Below, piece by piece: positions 23,219-35,371 of a stretch of DNA of 64,000 nucleotides; the stretch's first letter is position 1, and each line of letters opens with the position of its first letter. A program made the position numbers and the translations under genes. The notes under the pieces are model-generated. The model saw only the letters and a list, made by a program, of their open reading frames with translations, was not told where the DNA came from and ran no database searches. Location: the NCBI GenBank assembly GCA_963693085.1, contig OY856409.1, positions 300,184,558 through 300,248,557 on the forward strand, written 5' to 3'. The stretch comes from Alisma plantago-aquatica. Its lineage: Eukaryota > Streptophyta > Magnoliopsida > Alismatales > Alismataceae.

Positions 23219-23554
23219 CTACGTTGCTCATTTCCTAACTACCATCTAAATGGAAGCAGATCTCCTGATATTAATGAATGAGGAGAATATCATGGGTGGC
23301 CTACCGTTTAGAGAAACCGTTGGATGGGATAGGTGGCTGTGGAAGAGATGGAAGCACATAATAGTCAATCATTTCCTAACTACTATCTACGTTGCTCATT
23401 TCCTAACTACCATCTAAATGGAAGCAGATCTCCTGATATTAATGAATGAGGAGAATATCATGGGTGGCCTACCGTTTAGAGAAATAGTTGGATGGGATAG
23501 GTGGCTGTGGAAGAGATGGAAGCACATAATAGTCAATCATGCAATACAAAAATT
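23219..23554. repeat. Tandem duplication, 168 bp unit, copy 1 only
   Basis: CTACGTTGCTCATTTCCTAA and the following 140 bp recur at 23387. The equivalent region of copy 2 (from about 29412) has it once. Confidence 0.85.
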
Positions 23555-24913
23555 AATGACCTATCATGATGAAAAATGCAAGTGAAAATGTCCTAATGCT
23601 ACATTTTTGGTGGAATGATGCATGCACTGTCATTCCGTCTCAAGGTGAGATGGAATATCTAAGAAAGTGTGCTTATTCTTCTTAGTATGTAAGTGAGAAT
23701 AGGTTCCTTTCTCCCTCTCATTCCTACTTACTTCTCAATTCTTTTTTTTTGTTTCTTCTTTTTTTTCAATTTTTTTTCAAGCCCTTATTTTCATAGATGA
23801 CAATGAATTATTTGTCGGGCTCACTTCTTATTACATAACTTATACATTTGAAGCATTCAGAAGATATGGAACAAGTTCACCACCTTTAATGTTTCAGAAG
23901 ACATAAGATGCATGATGTACTATATGCACAAAAGATGTGAATGCAGCTACAAAATGATAGTTATGCAATTAAATGACACACACCTAAGGATAATGTGCAT
24001 GTATAATTACTCTATCTTTTTTTCTTTTCATTTTCATGCAAAAATATGTGAAAATAGTTGTAATGCAAGACCTATCTACATGGGATGCAATCAAAGAGTG
24101 AAAGACAGTAATGTGCTCCCATTTCTTATGGTGGAGTGTGAATGAATTGCGGTGGATCAGATCACAAGACTAATTGACAGCACCTTCCAAAAATATCATA
24201 TGTCCCTCTCTAAAGACCTGTGTACAGGGTAACTGAAGGATTTTTCTTTAAACTTTAGTCTAAGGTCACGTTAGCATTTGGTCAGTTTGGGCTCAAATAT
24301 CCTTGTCAATCACTTTTCCTTGGACAATAAAGATGGTCATTCATGTCCCCGTGTCCTGAAACTGACTCACCCAAGCACTTCCTCAGTTATGCAACTCAAT
24401 TATTCACAAGAATAAGCTCAAAAAGTTTTCAATATGCTCATATTTTCATGTGCCCACAACCCAAGAGTAAAACTCCCAATTTAAGCCATGCATTTATTAC
24501 TCCACACATTACACTAGATAGATGTGGATCCTATAAAAGCGGTAAATCTAGAAATAAATACAACTAATATTTAAAAAGTAAAAGAAACATGAATAAGTAA
24601 GTAAAAACTAAGATAGAGGGCTGTTCCAACACCTCCCCAAGCTTGAATATGACTATGGCCTCATAGTCAACATTCTCACTTAAGAGGTGGAACAGCGGTA
24701 CCGTTCGCTTTGAAGTGTGGTGAAGAAGGATGGTTAGATGCACAAGTTGACCAAGTGACACTTGCTATATCCCTCCTTTTTGTGGCCCACTTTTGTGTCT
24801 TAGTGGTTCTAAGACGTGACTTGCTTCATCCTTCTTTGCTCTGTAAAAAGTGGTGCGAAAAAATCTCATTTCGATACCTTTTTCGGCCTGTTTTATGTAG
24901 CTGTCCTGCAGGT

Positions 24914-25176
24914 GTCGATACCATCGACATCAGGGTCGATGGTATCGACCCAGACTCAGCAATTTTGTTGAATCGATGCATCTAAACGCATGGGAACTCA
25001 AAAGTGTCGATACTATCGACCCTAGGGTCGATGGTACCGACTTTACTGTCACCAATTTTTCTGAAAATCTTCAGGAATCTCGATACTATCAACACTAAGG
25101 TTGATGGTATCGACTTTTCTTCAGTGTTTACTGATCCAAACTCGATACTATCGACATGGGTGTCGATAGTATCGAC
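24914..25176. repeat. Four palindromic dyads, internal copy 1
   Basis: Dyads at 24914-24949, 25006-25041, 25080-25114 and 25142-25176. Each has two 14-15 bp arms of type GTCGATACCATCGAC / GTCGATGGTATCGAC around a 6 bp loop. Each arm is itself a near-palindrome. Confidence 0.93.
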
Positions 25177-25304
25177 CTTACCATTCTGCACACTTTAAAA
25201 CACGAGTTAGGGTACCATTTTTACAAAAATTATCAAAACCTAAGCAAAAACTAAGTACATAAACATAAAAGAACATAACCAAACATAACAATGAACCAAA
25301 AGTT

Positions 25305-25330
25305 GGGTTGGCTCCCAACAAGCGCCCTTG
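25305..25330 (-). other. Conserved post-coding motif, copy 1
   Basis: In element sense, CAAGGGCGCTTGTTGGGAG followed by CCAACCC, about 33 bp after the protease stop. A near-identical motif follows integrase in the Athila element at 59910-59935. Confidence 0.8.
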
Positions 25331-25362
25331 TTTAATGTCCTAGGCTTAACATAAGGATACGT

Positions 25363-27537
25363 TTAACCTGGGTTGTCAAGGGATGTCTCTAATGATTCAT
25401 TTGGCAATTTGAATTTAACTCTATCATCACCAATCCCAAGTGTCAAGTAACCTCGCCCAATGGCAACGATTACATCAGTCGTAGCTTGGAACGGCCTTCC
25501 CAATAGCATCTCACCTCCTTCCAACTCATGCATGTCCATGACCACAAAGTCAACAGGGAAGATGAATTTGTCGACCTTGACTAGCACATCCTCGCATATA
25601 CCTTGTGGCTTCATAATGGATCCATCCGCCAACTCAATTGTCCTAGAAGTTTGTGTTGGCTTCTTCAATCCCAACTTTTGAAAAGTGGAAAGTGGCATAA
25701 GATTAATGCTTGCCCCTAAGTCACACTGTGCTTGTGGAAAATGTTGGCTAGCTATGGAACATGGGATGTAGAAACATCCTAGATCTTTCCTCTTCCTTGG
25801 TAGCCGTCCTTGGATTATAGAACTCACTTTTTCATCAACACACACAACATCTGTATCTTTGATCCGTCATTTCTTGTTGATGATGTCTTTCATGAATCTT
25901 CCATATGAAGGAATCTGTTCTATCATTTCCACTAACGAAATATTAATATGGAGCTTCCTAAACATCTTAAAAAATTTCTTGTAATGTCTATGCTCTTTCT
26001 TCGGCCTCGGACTGTCCGAAAAAGACACAATTGGCCCCTTTAGACGCTTGTGAGGTGGCACATATGGGCTATTCAGGGTCTCCTCTCCTAAGCTTGCTTT
26101 GCTGTCATCTCCTGGCGTATGCTTTGGCACATCATTTGTAGCTGGTGTGACTTGTGGCTGCTCATCTTTCTCAGTGGTTGTAGCTTCACCATGAAGTATG
26201 GCCTTCACCTGCTCTTTGTGCCTCGGTGTGGGCACGTCCGTGATGGTTTCTTGGCGGGATTTTCTGAATGGGAAATATCCGCCAGATAGTCCATATAAGC
26301 TACGGGGGTATGGCACCCTGGGCTTAGCCTCCATTTCAAAATGCATTTTACCCTTTTCATGGACCTCCTCCACCGGTGGCTCTGTCTCCTTAATCACATA
26401 TATATATTTCACTTGATGATGTGTTTGAAAAGACTCTGCATTACCAACCGGTCTTTGTTGATTTTCTTGCTTCATGGCCACCACTTCATTGGCGATTTGA
26501 GTCACCGTTGTCTCTAGTGCCCTCATTTGCGTTCCATGAATTTGCAACATCTTCCCAAATTGATTCAAAATCTCGCACTGGGACTGTAACTGTTTTCCGA
26601 ACGTACTCATCAGTTCTTGATTTTGTTTCACCACCTGGCTAAGCAATTCATTGTTCTTTTCTTCTAGGCTAGGCTGCAACTTCTAAAAATTTTGTTCCTT
26701 CCTCCAATCATACTTGTTATTTCTATATCCCTGTTGATGCATATACTTTGCATGTGCTTCATCATCAGACCCATTGTCCTCTTTCTCTAGGAGCTTCTTG
26801 GCTATAAGATCCATCTTGTCATTAAGCACTTTGATGGACTTTTCTTCATGTGTCACGCCAACCTGCTCCGGTGCATCTCTTTCACCCCAAGACTGCTTCT
26901 TTGCCATATTCTTCAAAATTTCCCAGCACCTCGTACCTTTGTTGTTCAAGAAGAACCCCGAGCCCGGTGAATCCAGATTGCTTCTGTCATGCTCATTGAG
27001 AGCAAAATAGAAAAATTTAACCTGTTTTTCCTTACCTAGCCCGTGATGTGGGCACTTTCTCAACATGATCTGGAAGCGCTCCCATGTCTCAGAATAGGTC
27101 TCACCGGCCTTCTGGATGAAGTTGTGGATCTTTCGCACAAGATCATTTGTCTTCTCAGGTGGAAAGAACCTCTCAAAAAATACCTCAACCATGTGATCCC
27201 ACGATTCCACATACTCATCATCAAGATTATGTAGCCATTCTCGTGCATTTCCCGCCAGAGAACTGGGAAATAACTTCAAGTAAAGTGTATCTTGCGGGAA
27301 CCTATCAATCTTTAGCATATCACAATTTTCCACGAACGTGCTGATGTGGGTCATCAGATCTTCATTCTTCATCCCATGGAATGCATTGGATTTGACTAAA
27401 TTAAATAGCCCTGGATCAATTTTGTAGTTAGGAATGTTGATGGCCTGCCTCTTGATTGGCCCCTTAGATGTAGAGGAGGAAGAATCCTTGATCTTCTCCC
27501 AGATCGTCTACTCCTCATTTGCTGCTTCGTCACCCAT
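25363..27537 (-). pseudogene. gag-protease of internal copy 1, broken by stops
   Basis: The start is the ATG at 27537, but codon 10 is a stop (27508-27510). The Retrotrans_gag domain shows LKLFPSSLAGNAREWLHNL and FIQKAGETYSETWERFQIML, and there is a WEILKNMAKK segment. No CCHC zinc knuckle is visible. A long hydrophilic linker follows (25867-26679) with an RKLHINISLVEMIEQIPSYG block typical of Athila/Tat gag. The protease (25845-25363) has CDLGASINLMPLSTFQKLGL, where relatives have CDLGASI with the catalytic D. Stops at about 26681 and 25864 split the frame in three. Translation ends SLETSLDNPG and nothing resembling RT follows. Confidence 0.85.
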
Positions 27538-27711
27538 TATTACTTTACTAGTACCTAAAATTTCAAATGGTAGTGTATGAACCAGTACTAATAATTAAAA
27601 CAATGAATAAGATTTGCATTTCAATTCAAAAGATTAAAAGACAAAAAAATAGGAATTAAACGTGGTCTAGTGTGGCCGCTTGCAGCACTCATAGTGCTAA
27701 AATTCACTGTT

Positions 27712-27729
27712 TCCCCAACAACGACACCA
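27712..27729 (-). other. Primer binding site, copy 1 (decayed)
   Basis: Minus-strand TGGTGTCGTTGTTGGGGA, the tRNA-Asp-type site TGGCGCCGTTGCCGGGGA with C-to-T and G-to-A type changes. Confidence 0.7.
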
Positions 27730-27734
27730 AAAAC

Positions 27735-29122
27735 TTGACGCAATTTTACCGTGCGTATAATGCAAGTGCACGCGTCAATGTAATATAGGCATTGTGAGGC
27801 CCGAGTCGAACTCAGGGAAACGTGAATTTTAGTAGACTACTACTAACTGGTTGTGATTAGCTAAACCGATTAAAAGAGTTTGAGAGTTGATTGAAAAAGA
27901 AAATAAAATAAAAGAAAACAAAGCAATCGATTAAATGTTTAGTTTAATCAATTTAAGTGGGAATATTTAGGATTGTGGTTTCACCGCAGGTTCTCGCTGT
28001 ACTGATTTTTACACAATTATCCTAATTCGTCTCTTATTTCGAATAGTGGCCTGTAGCCAGAATTGCTCACTTTCGCGATACAATTCACTACCTAAATCTA
28101 GGTCGGTTCTACCGTCATAGTAACCTATACCCTAAACTAGGTGCATGAGAAACAAACTATAGGTTTCCACCATTAATGGTACATCGCCTTGTTCAAGGAA
28201 TTTATTAGTTAATGTGATATTCATCTCTTTTCAACCGTTAATTCTTCTTTAAAAGTAATTAAAGGCATTAGATTATCATTAAGGTGACCAATCATAATGA
28301 TAGAATGGAGAAAACAAAATCATACCATGAAATTTAGAGACAAATTATGATAAACTATGTAAAAAGTACCATACAACGATTACCCGGGCTACTCCTAGTC
28401 CTAAAGACAAAGGCGATTAGCCCCGCATGGTTGACAATGGAAAATACATAGGAGTAGAGAAGAAAAACATGGGAAACATGGAGAAAAATCGTGTAATCCC
28501 TAATATAAAGGTGTTCCTGGAGATCCTCCTCGAGAAACGTGCGTTTTTCAGTCTTCCGGCCGAAAAATCGCCCGTCATAGGTGCCCAGATCGCTCGATTG
28601 ATGGCCTTCATCTCTCATCTCCTCTCTCTCTCCTTATTAGATGTTGTGCAACACAATATGAGATCCCCCCTAGGGCCATCTGTGCTCTTCTTAGGTCATA
28701 GGACCACTTTACGACACCGAAAAAGCTCAACCGTCGGATTAAAACGCCTCGTTTTAGTGTAGAAAATCGTCAGATCCCGACGCTGTCGATACCATCGACA
28801 TCGAGGTCGATGGTATCGACCATGATACATGTATTTCCTTCCAAAATCACGTTTTGGGGTTGCTTTCTGATGAAATATCGATACTATCGACATCAGGGTC
28901 GATAGTATCAACTCTGGACAATGCAAAAGTGCCGAAACATGTGTATAAGTCCGTGGATTATATAAAATCATATAAATATAATAAAAGAAGTATAATTTGA
29001 TGCAAAAAGAGTTTAAATGCAAACTATAGTGAATTATGCAAATATAATCAAGAAAATGACAAATACATGCATAAAACAGATATAAAACAAGCCTATAAAA
29101 GTGACTCAAAACCCATGCATCA
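27735..29122 (-). repeat. LTR 2 (middle) of the dimer, 1388 bp
   Basis: It begins TGACGCAATT next to a primer site and ends CATGCATCA next to a polypurine-type tract, so it serves both internal domains. It differs from LTR 1 and LTR 3 at a shared set of positions, for instance near 28010-28160 and 28485-28660. Dyads lie at 28785-28820 and 28878-28912. Confidence 0.9.
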
Positions 29123-31350
29123 AACTCCCCTGAGCTTAAACCTTGCTCATCCTCGAGCAATAAAACTTTGGATCAGGTTGAGATAAGTCAGCAACAGGAC
29201 ATAAATACAGGAAATGAATCTACATCATCCCCACTTTCTTTCCACAAATCGGATCTCATTGACCACTGACCACTGAACACTAACTGCCATCCAGGCGACC
29301 AAAGACCTATGTAAAAGATGTCTGTCCCCCAATCAGTGAAACACTATCAATTAAAGTAGTTAATATGATAAACTCATTTGGTCCATACTTGATGCATCTT
29401 GTGATCTCCTATCTACGTTGCTCATTTCCTAACTACCATCTAAATGGAAGCAGATCTCCTGATATTAATGAATGAGGAGAATATCATGGGTGGCCTACCA
29501 TTTAAAGCAACGGGTGGATGGGATAGGTGGCCATGGAAGAGATGGAAGCACATAATAGTCAATCATGCAATACAAAAATTAATGACCTATCATGATGCAA
29601 AATGCAAGTGAAAATGTCCTAATGCTACATTTTTGGTGGAATGATGCATGCACTATCATTCCGTCTCAAGGTGAGATGGAATATCTAAAAAAACTACACC
29701 ATGTGCTTATTCTTCTTAGTATGTAAGTGAGAACAAGTTCCTTTCTCCCTCTCATTCCTACTTACTTCTAAATTCTTTTTTTCTTCTTTTTTGTTTCTTC
29801 TCTTTTTTTTCAATTTTTTTTTCAAGCCCTTATTTTCATAGATGACAATGAATTATTTGTCGGGCTCACTTCTTGTTACATAACTTATACATTTGAAGCA
29901 TTCAAAAGATATGGAACAAGTTCACCACCTTTAATGTTTCAGAAGACATAAGATGCATGATGTACTATATGCACAAAAGATGTGAATGCAGCTACAAAAT
30001 GATAGTTATGCAATTAAATGACACACACCTACGGATAATGTGCATGTATAACTACTCTATCTTTTTTCTTTTCATTTTCATGCAAAAATATGTTAAAATA
30101 GTTGTAATGCAAGACCTATCTACATGGGATGCAATCAAAGAGTGAAAGACAGTAATGTGCTCCCATTTCTTATGGTGGAGTGTGAATGAAATTGTGGTGG
30201 ATCAGATCACAAGACTAATTGACAGAACCTTCCGAAAATATCATATGTCCCTCTCTAAAGACCTGTGTACCGGGTAACTGAAGGATTTTTCTCTTAAACT
30301 TTAGTCTAAGGTCACGTTAGCGTTTGGTCGGTTTGGGCTCAAACATCCTTGTCAATCACTTTTCCTTGGACAATAAAGATGGTCATTCATGTCCCCGTGT
30401 CCTGAAGCTGACTCACCCAAGCACTTCCTCAGTTATGCAACTCAATTACTCACAAGAATAAGCTCAAAAAGTTTTCAATATGCTCATATTTTCATGTGCC
30501 CACAAACCAAGAGTAAAACTCCCAATTGAAACCATGCATTTATTACTCCACAGATTACACTAGATAGATGTGGATCCTATAAAAGCGGTAAATCTAGAAA
30601 TAAATACAACTAATATTTAAAAAGTAAAAGAAACATGAATAAGTAAGTAAAAACTAAGATAGAGGGCTGTTCCAACACCTCCCCAAGCTTGAATATGACT
30701 ATGGCCTCATAGTCAACATTCTCACTTAAGAGGTGGAACAGCGGTACCGTTCGCTTTGAAGTGTGGTGAACAAGGATGGTTAGATGCCCAAGTGCACCAA
30801 GTGATGCTTGCTATCTCCTTCCTTTTTGTGGCCCACTTTTGTGTCTTAGTGGTTCTAAGATTTGACTTGCTTCATCCTTCTTCGCTCTGCAAAAAACGGT
30901 GCGAAAAAATCTCATTTCGACACCTTTTTCAGCCTGTTTTATGTAGCTGTCATGTAGGTGTCGATACCATCGACACCAGGGTCGATGGTATCGACCCAGA
31001 CTCAGCAATTTTGTTGAATCGACGCATCTAAAAGCCTGGGAACTCAAAAGTGTCGATACTATCGACCCTAGGGTCGATGGTATCGACTTTACTGTCACTA
31101 ATTTTTCTGAAAATCTTTAGGAATCTCGATACTATCAACACTAAGGTCGATGGTATCGACTTTTCTTCAGCGTTTACTGATCCAAACTCGATACTATCAA
31201 CATGGGTGTTGATAGTATCGACCTTAACATTCTGTACACTTCAAAACACGAGTTAGGGTACCATTTTTACAAAAATTATCAAAACCTAAGCAAAAACTAA
31301 GTACAGAAACATAAAAGAACATAACCAAACATAAAAATGAACCTAAAGTT
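29123..31350 (-). other. Non-coding 3' region of internal copy 2
   Basis: Colinear with the corresponding part of copy 1, but with a single copy of the 168 bp unit. Four dyads at 31222-30960. The tract before the middle LTR reads GCTCAGGGGAGTT in element sense (29135-29123). No coding content seen. Confidence 0.7.
30960..31222. repeat. Four palindromic dyads, internal copy 2
   Basis: Dyads at 30960-30995, 31052-31087, 31126-31160 and 31188-31222, matching those of copy 1 one for one, with a few arm differences (for example GTTGATAGTATCGAC in the last). Confidence 0.93.
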
Positions 31351-31376
31351 GGGTTGGCTCCCAACAAGCGCCCTTG
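31351..31376 (-). other. Conserved post-coding motif, copy 2
   Basis: The same sequence as in copy 1, at the same place relative to the protease end. Confidence 0.8.
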
Positions 31377-31426
31377 TTTAATGTCCTAGGCTTGACATAA
31401 GGATACGTTTAACCTGGGTTGTCAAG

Positions 31427-33583
31427 TTATGTCTCTAATGATTCATTTGGAAATTTGAATTTAACTCTATCATCACCAATCCCAAGTGTCAAGTAACCTC
31501 GCCCAATGGCAGCGATTACATCAGCCGTAGCTTGGAACAACCTTCCCAATAGCATCTCACCTCCTTCCAACTCATGCATGTCCATGACCACAAAGTCAAC
31601 AGGGAAGATGAATTTGTCGACCTTGACTAGCACATCCTCGCATATACCTTGTGGCTTTACAATGGATCCATCCGCCAACTCAAATGTCATAGAAGTTTGT
31701 GTTGGCTTCTTCAATCCCAGCTTTTGAAAAGTGGCAAGTGGCATAAGATTAATGCTTGCCCCTGAGTCACACTGTGCTTGTGGAAAATGTTGGCTACCTA
31801 TGGAACATGGGATGTAGAAACATCCTGGATCTTTCCTCTTCCTTGGTAGCCGTCCTTGAATTATAGAACTCACTTTTTCATCAACACACACAACATATGT
31901 ATCTTTGATCCGTTGTTTCTTGTTGATGCCGTCTTTCATGAATATTCTATATGAAGGAATCTGTTCTATCATTTCCACTAACAGAATATTAATATGGAGC
32001 TTCCTAAACATCTCCAAGAATTTCTTGTAATGTCTATGCTCTTTCTTTGGCCTCATACTGTCTGAAAAAGACACAATTGGCCCCTTTGGACGCTTGTGAG
32101 GTGGCACATATGGGCTATTCGGGGTCTCCTCCCCTAAGCTTGCTTTGCTGTCACCTCCTGGCGTAGGCTTTGGCACATCATTTGTAGCTGGTGTGACTTG
32201 TGGCTGCTCATCTTTCTCAGTGGTTGTATCTTCACCATGAAGTATGGCCTTCACCTGCTCTTTGTGCCTCGGTGTGGGCACGACCGTGATGGTTTCTTGG
32301 CAGGATTTTCTAAATGGGAAATATCTGCCAGACAGTCCGTATAAGCTGCGGGGGTATGGCACCATGGGCTTAGCCTCCGTTTCAAAATGCATTTTACCCT
32401 TTTCATGGACCTCCTCCACCGGTGGCTCTGTCTCCTTAATCACAGATATATACTTCACTTGATGATGTGTTTGAACATACTCTACATTACCAGCCGGTCT
32501 TTGTTGATTTGCTTGCTTCATGGCCACCACTTCATTGGCGATTTGAGTCACCGTTGTCTCTAGTGCCCTCATTTGCGCTCCATGACTTTGCAACATCTTC
32601 CCAAATTGATTCAAAATCTCACCCTAGGACTGTAACGGTTTTTCGAACGTACTCATTAGTTCTTGATTTTATTTCACCACCTGGCTAAGCAATTCATTGT
32701 TCTTTTCCTCTAGGTTAGGCTGCAGCTTCTGAAAATTTTGTTCCTTCCTCCAATCATAATTGTTATTTCTATATCCCTGTTGATGCATATACTTTGCATG
32801 TGCTTCATCATCAAACCCATTGTCCTCTTTCTCTAGGAGCTTCTTGGCTATAAGATCCATCTTGTCATTAAGCACTTTGATGGCCTTTGCTTCATGTGTC
32901 ACGCCAACCTGCTCCGGTGCATCTCTTTCACCCCAAGACTGCTTCTTTGGCATATTCTTCAAAATTTCCCAACACCTCGTACCTTTGTTGTTCAAGAAGA
33001 ACCCCGAGCCTACTGAATCCAGATTGCTTCTGTCATGCTCATTGAGAGCAAAATAGAAAATTTTAACCTATTTTTTCTTATCTATCCCATGATGTGGGCA
33101 CTTTCTCAACATGATCTGGAAGCGCTCCCATGTCTCAGAATAGGTCTCACCGGCCTTTTGGATGAATTTGTGGATCTTTCGCACAAGATCATTTGTCTTC
33201 TCAGGCGGAAAGAACCTCTCGAAAAATACCTCAACCATGTGATCCCACGATTCCACATACTCATCATCAAGATTATGTAGCCATTCTCGTGCATTTCCCG
33301 CCAGAGAACTGGGAAATAACTTCAAGTAAAGTGTCTCTTACGGGAACCTATCAATCTTTATAATATCACAATTTTCCACGAACGTGCTGATGTGGGTCAC
33401 CGGATCTTCATTCTTCAGCCCATGGAATGCATTGGATTTGACTAAATTAATTATCCCTGGATCAATTTTGTAGTTAGGAATGTTGATGGCCTGCCTCTTG
33501 ATTGGCCCCTTAGATGAAGAGGAGGAAGAAGCCTTGATCTTCTCCCAGATCGTCTGCTCCTCATTTGCTGGTCTGTCACCCAT
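31427..33583 (-). pseudogene. gag-protease of internal copy 2, broken by different stops
   Basis: It starts at MGDRPANEEQTIWEKIKAS (33583). Domains are as in copy 1: gag LKLFPSSLAGNAREWLHNL, linker, and protease with CDSGASINLMPLATFQKLGL, which keeps the DSG form of the active site (copy 1 has DLG). Stops fall near 33338, 33068, 32669 and 32620, none shared with copy 1. The 395-codon stretch 32614-31427 covers linker and protease without a break. The final stop comes three codons after SLET-like text, slightly earlier than in copy 1. Confidence 0.85.
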
Positions 33584-33756
33584 TATTACTTTACTAGTAC
33601 CTGAAATTTCAAATGGTAGTGTATGAACCGATACTAATAATTAAAACAATGAATAAGATTTGCAATTCAGTTCAAAAGATTAAAAGAAAAAATATAGGAA
33701 TTAAAAGTGGCCTAGTGTGGCCACTTGCAGCACTCGTAGTGCTAAAATTCACTGTT

Positions 33757-33774
33757 TCCCCGGCAACGGTGCCA
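33757..33774 (-). other. Primer binding site, copy 2
   Basis: Minus-strand TGGCACCGTTGCCGGGGA, one mismatch from the Athila/Tat tRNA-Asp-type site. Confidence 0.8.
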
Positions 33775-33780
33775 AAAACT

Positions 33781-35179
33781 TGATGCAATTTTACTGTGCG
33801 TATAACGCAAGTGCACGTGTCAATGTAATATAGGCCTTGTGAGGCCCGAGTCGAACTCAGGCAAATGTGAATTTTAGTAGACTACTACTAACTGGTTGCG
33901 ATCAGCTAAACCGATTAAAAGAGTTTGAGAGTTGATTGAAAAAGAAAATAAAATAAAAGAAAACAAAGCAATTGATTAAATGTTTAGTTTAATCAATTTA
34001 AATGGGAATCTTTAGGATTGTGGTTTCACCGCAGGTTCTCGCTGTACTAATTTTTACACAATTATCCTAATTCGTCTCCTATTCCGAATAGTGGCCTGTA
34101 GTCAGAATTGCTCTCTTTCGTGATACAATTCACTACCTAAATCTAGGTCGGTTCTACCGTCGTAGTAACCTATACCCTAAACTAGGTGCATGAGAAACAA
34201 ACTCTGGGTTTCCACCATTAACCATACATCGCCTTGTTCAAGGAATTTATTAGTTAATGTGATATTCATCTCTTTTCAACCGTTAATTCTTCTTTCAAAG
34301 TAATTAAAGGAATTAGATTATCATTAAGGTGATCAATCATAATGATAGAATGGAGAAAACGAAATTATACCACGAAATTGAGAGACAAATTATGATAAAC
34401 TATGTAAAAAATATCATACAACGATTACCCGGGCTACTCCCAGTCCTAAAGACAAAGGGGATTAGCCCCGCATGGTTGACAATGGAAAATACATAGGAGT
34501 AGAGAAGAAAAACATGGGAAACATGGAGCAAACTCGTATAACCCCTGATATAAAGGTGTTCCTGGAGATCCTCCTTGAGAAACGTGCGTTTTTCAGTCTT
34601 CCGGCAGAAAAATCGCCCGTCGGAGGTGCCCGAATTGCTCGGTTGACGGCCTTCATCTCTCATATCCTCTCTCTCTCCTTATTGGATGTTATGCAACACA
34701 ATATGAGATCCCCTCTAGGGCCATCCGTGCTCTTCTTAGGTCATAGGACCACTTTACGACACCGAAAAAGCTCAACTGTCGGATTAAAACGCCCCGTTTT
34801 AGTGCAGAAAATCGTCAGATCCCGACGCTGTCGATACCATCGACACCTAGGTCGATGGTATCGACCATGATACATATATTTCCTTCCAAAATCACGTTTT
34901 GGGGCTGCTTTCTGATGAAATGTCGATACTATCGACACCAGGGTCGATAGTATCGACTTTGGACAATGCAAAAGTGCCTGAAAAAGTGTCGAAACATGTG
35001 TATAAGTCCGGGGATTATATAAAATAATCTAAATATAATAAAAGATGTATAATTTGATGCAAAAAGAGTTTAAATGCCAACTATAGTGAATTATGCAAAT
35101 ATAATTAAGAAAATGACAAATACATGCATAAAACAGATATAAAATAAGCCTATAAAAGTGACTCAAAACCCATGCATCA
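33781..35179 (-). repeat. LTR 3 of the dimer (1399 bp), upstream LTR in element sense
   Basis: It begins TGATGCAATT next to the better-preserved primer site and ends CATGCATCA before the TACCC duplication. Both dyads are complete (34830-34865 and 34922-34957). An 87-codon minus-strand open frame at 34400-34663 recurs in all three LTRs; it has no recognisable product and the frames agree simply because the DNA does. Confidence 0.9.
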
Positions 35180-35184
35180 TACCC

Positions 35185-35366
35185 ATATATAAATACTTGT
35201 TACAGTATACGAGAATGGAATGATAGACCTTTTGTAAATGTTCTAGAGTTTATTTATGTTGTTGGAATTGGTTTTAATTATTTCACATTTTTGACTATGT
35301 GATTAATTAGTAGTTGATCGTGTTTTGTATTTTGAGTAATCTCATTTAGCGTGACGAGGTGTCACA
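35185..35366 (+). repeat. 3' LTR of the chromovirus, part 2
   Basis: It matches 13010-13190 of the 5' LTR (ATAAATACTTGTTACAGTAT onward) and ends GAGGTGTCACA, followed by the GACAC duplication. Confidence 0.9.
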
Positions 35367-35371
35367 GACAC

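Larger units (their letters stand above)
22929..25304 (-). other. Non-coding 3' region of internal copy 1
   Basis: No open frame with recognisable content. In element sense it holds four palindromic dyads (25176-24914), a purine-rich AAGCTTGGGGAGGTG near 24630-24645, the 168 bp tandem duplication, pyrimidine runs near 23740-23780, and a terminal block combining CTCGAGGAC, AGCAAGG, TTTAAGCTTAGGGG just before LTR 1 (22966-22929), the likely polypurine tract. Confidence 0.7.
21551..35179 (-). mobile_element. Dimeric gag-protease-only retroelement (Athila/Tat-like, non-autonomous)
   Basis: The structure along the plus strand is LTR (21551-22928), internal (22929-27734), LTR (27735-29122), internal (29123-33780), LTR (33781-35179), all in minus orientation. 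A TACCC duplication (21546-21550 and 35180-35184) flanks the whole, so it behaves as one insertion. Each internal part has a tRNA-Asp-type primer site, gag and an aspartic protease, but no RT, RNase H or integrase. About 2.4 kb of non-coding sequence follows the protease. Mobilisation would need enzymes from an autonomous relative. Gag-only LTR elements have been described in plants as TR-GAG elements; membership here is inference. Confidence 0.88.
9515..35366 (+). mobile_element. Ty3-gypsy chromovirus, Tekay/Del type, with nested insertion
   Basis: Flanking 5 bp duplications are GACAC at 9510-9514 and 35367-35371. LTRs are about 3.68 kb (9515-13190) and 3.69 kb (18044-21550 plus 35185-35366). 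Between them lie a tRNA-Met-type primer site, gag with zinc knuckle, protease, RT, RNase H, integrase and a chromodomain. This order, the long LTRs and the carboxy-terminal chromodomain place it with the Tekay/Del chromoviruses, which tend to insert in heterochromatin. All coding parts carry stops. It sits inside L1 ORF2 and hosts a 13.6 kb later insertion in its 3' LTR. Confidence 0.9.

Noticed and set aside
22171..34663. 87-codon minus-strand frame repeated in all three dimer LTRs (22171-22434, 28355-28618, 34400-34663), plus an overlapping plus-strand frame
   Set aside because: Conservation follows the LTR DNA on both strands; no domain, and the solo LTR does not keep it recognisably.
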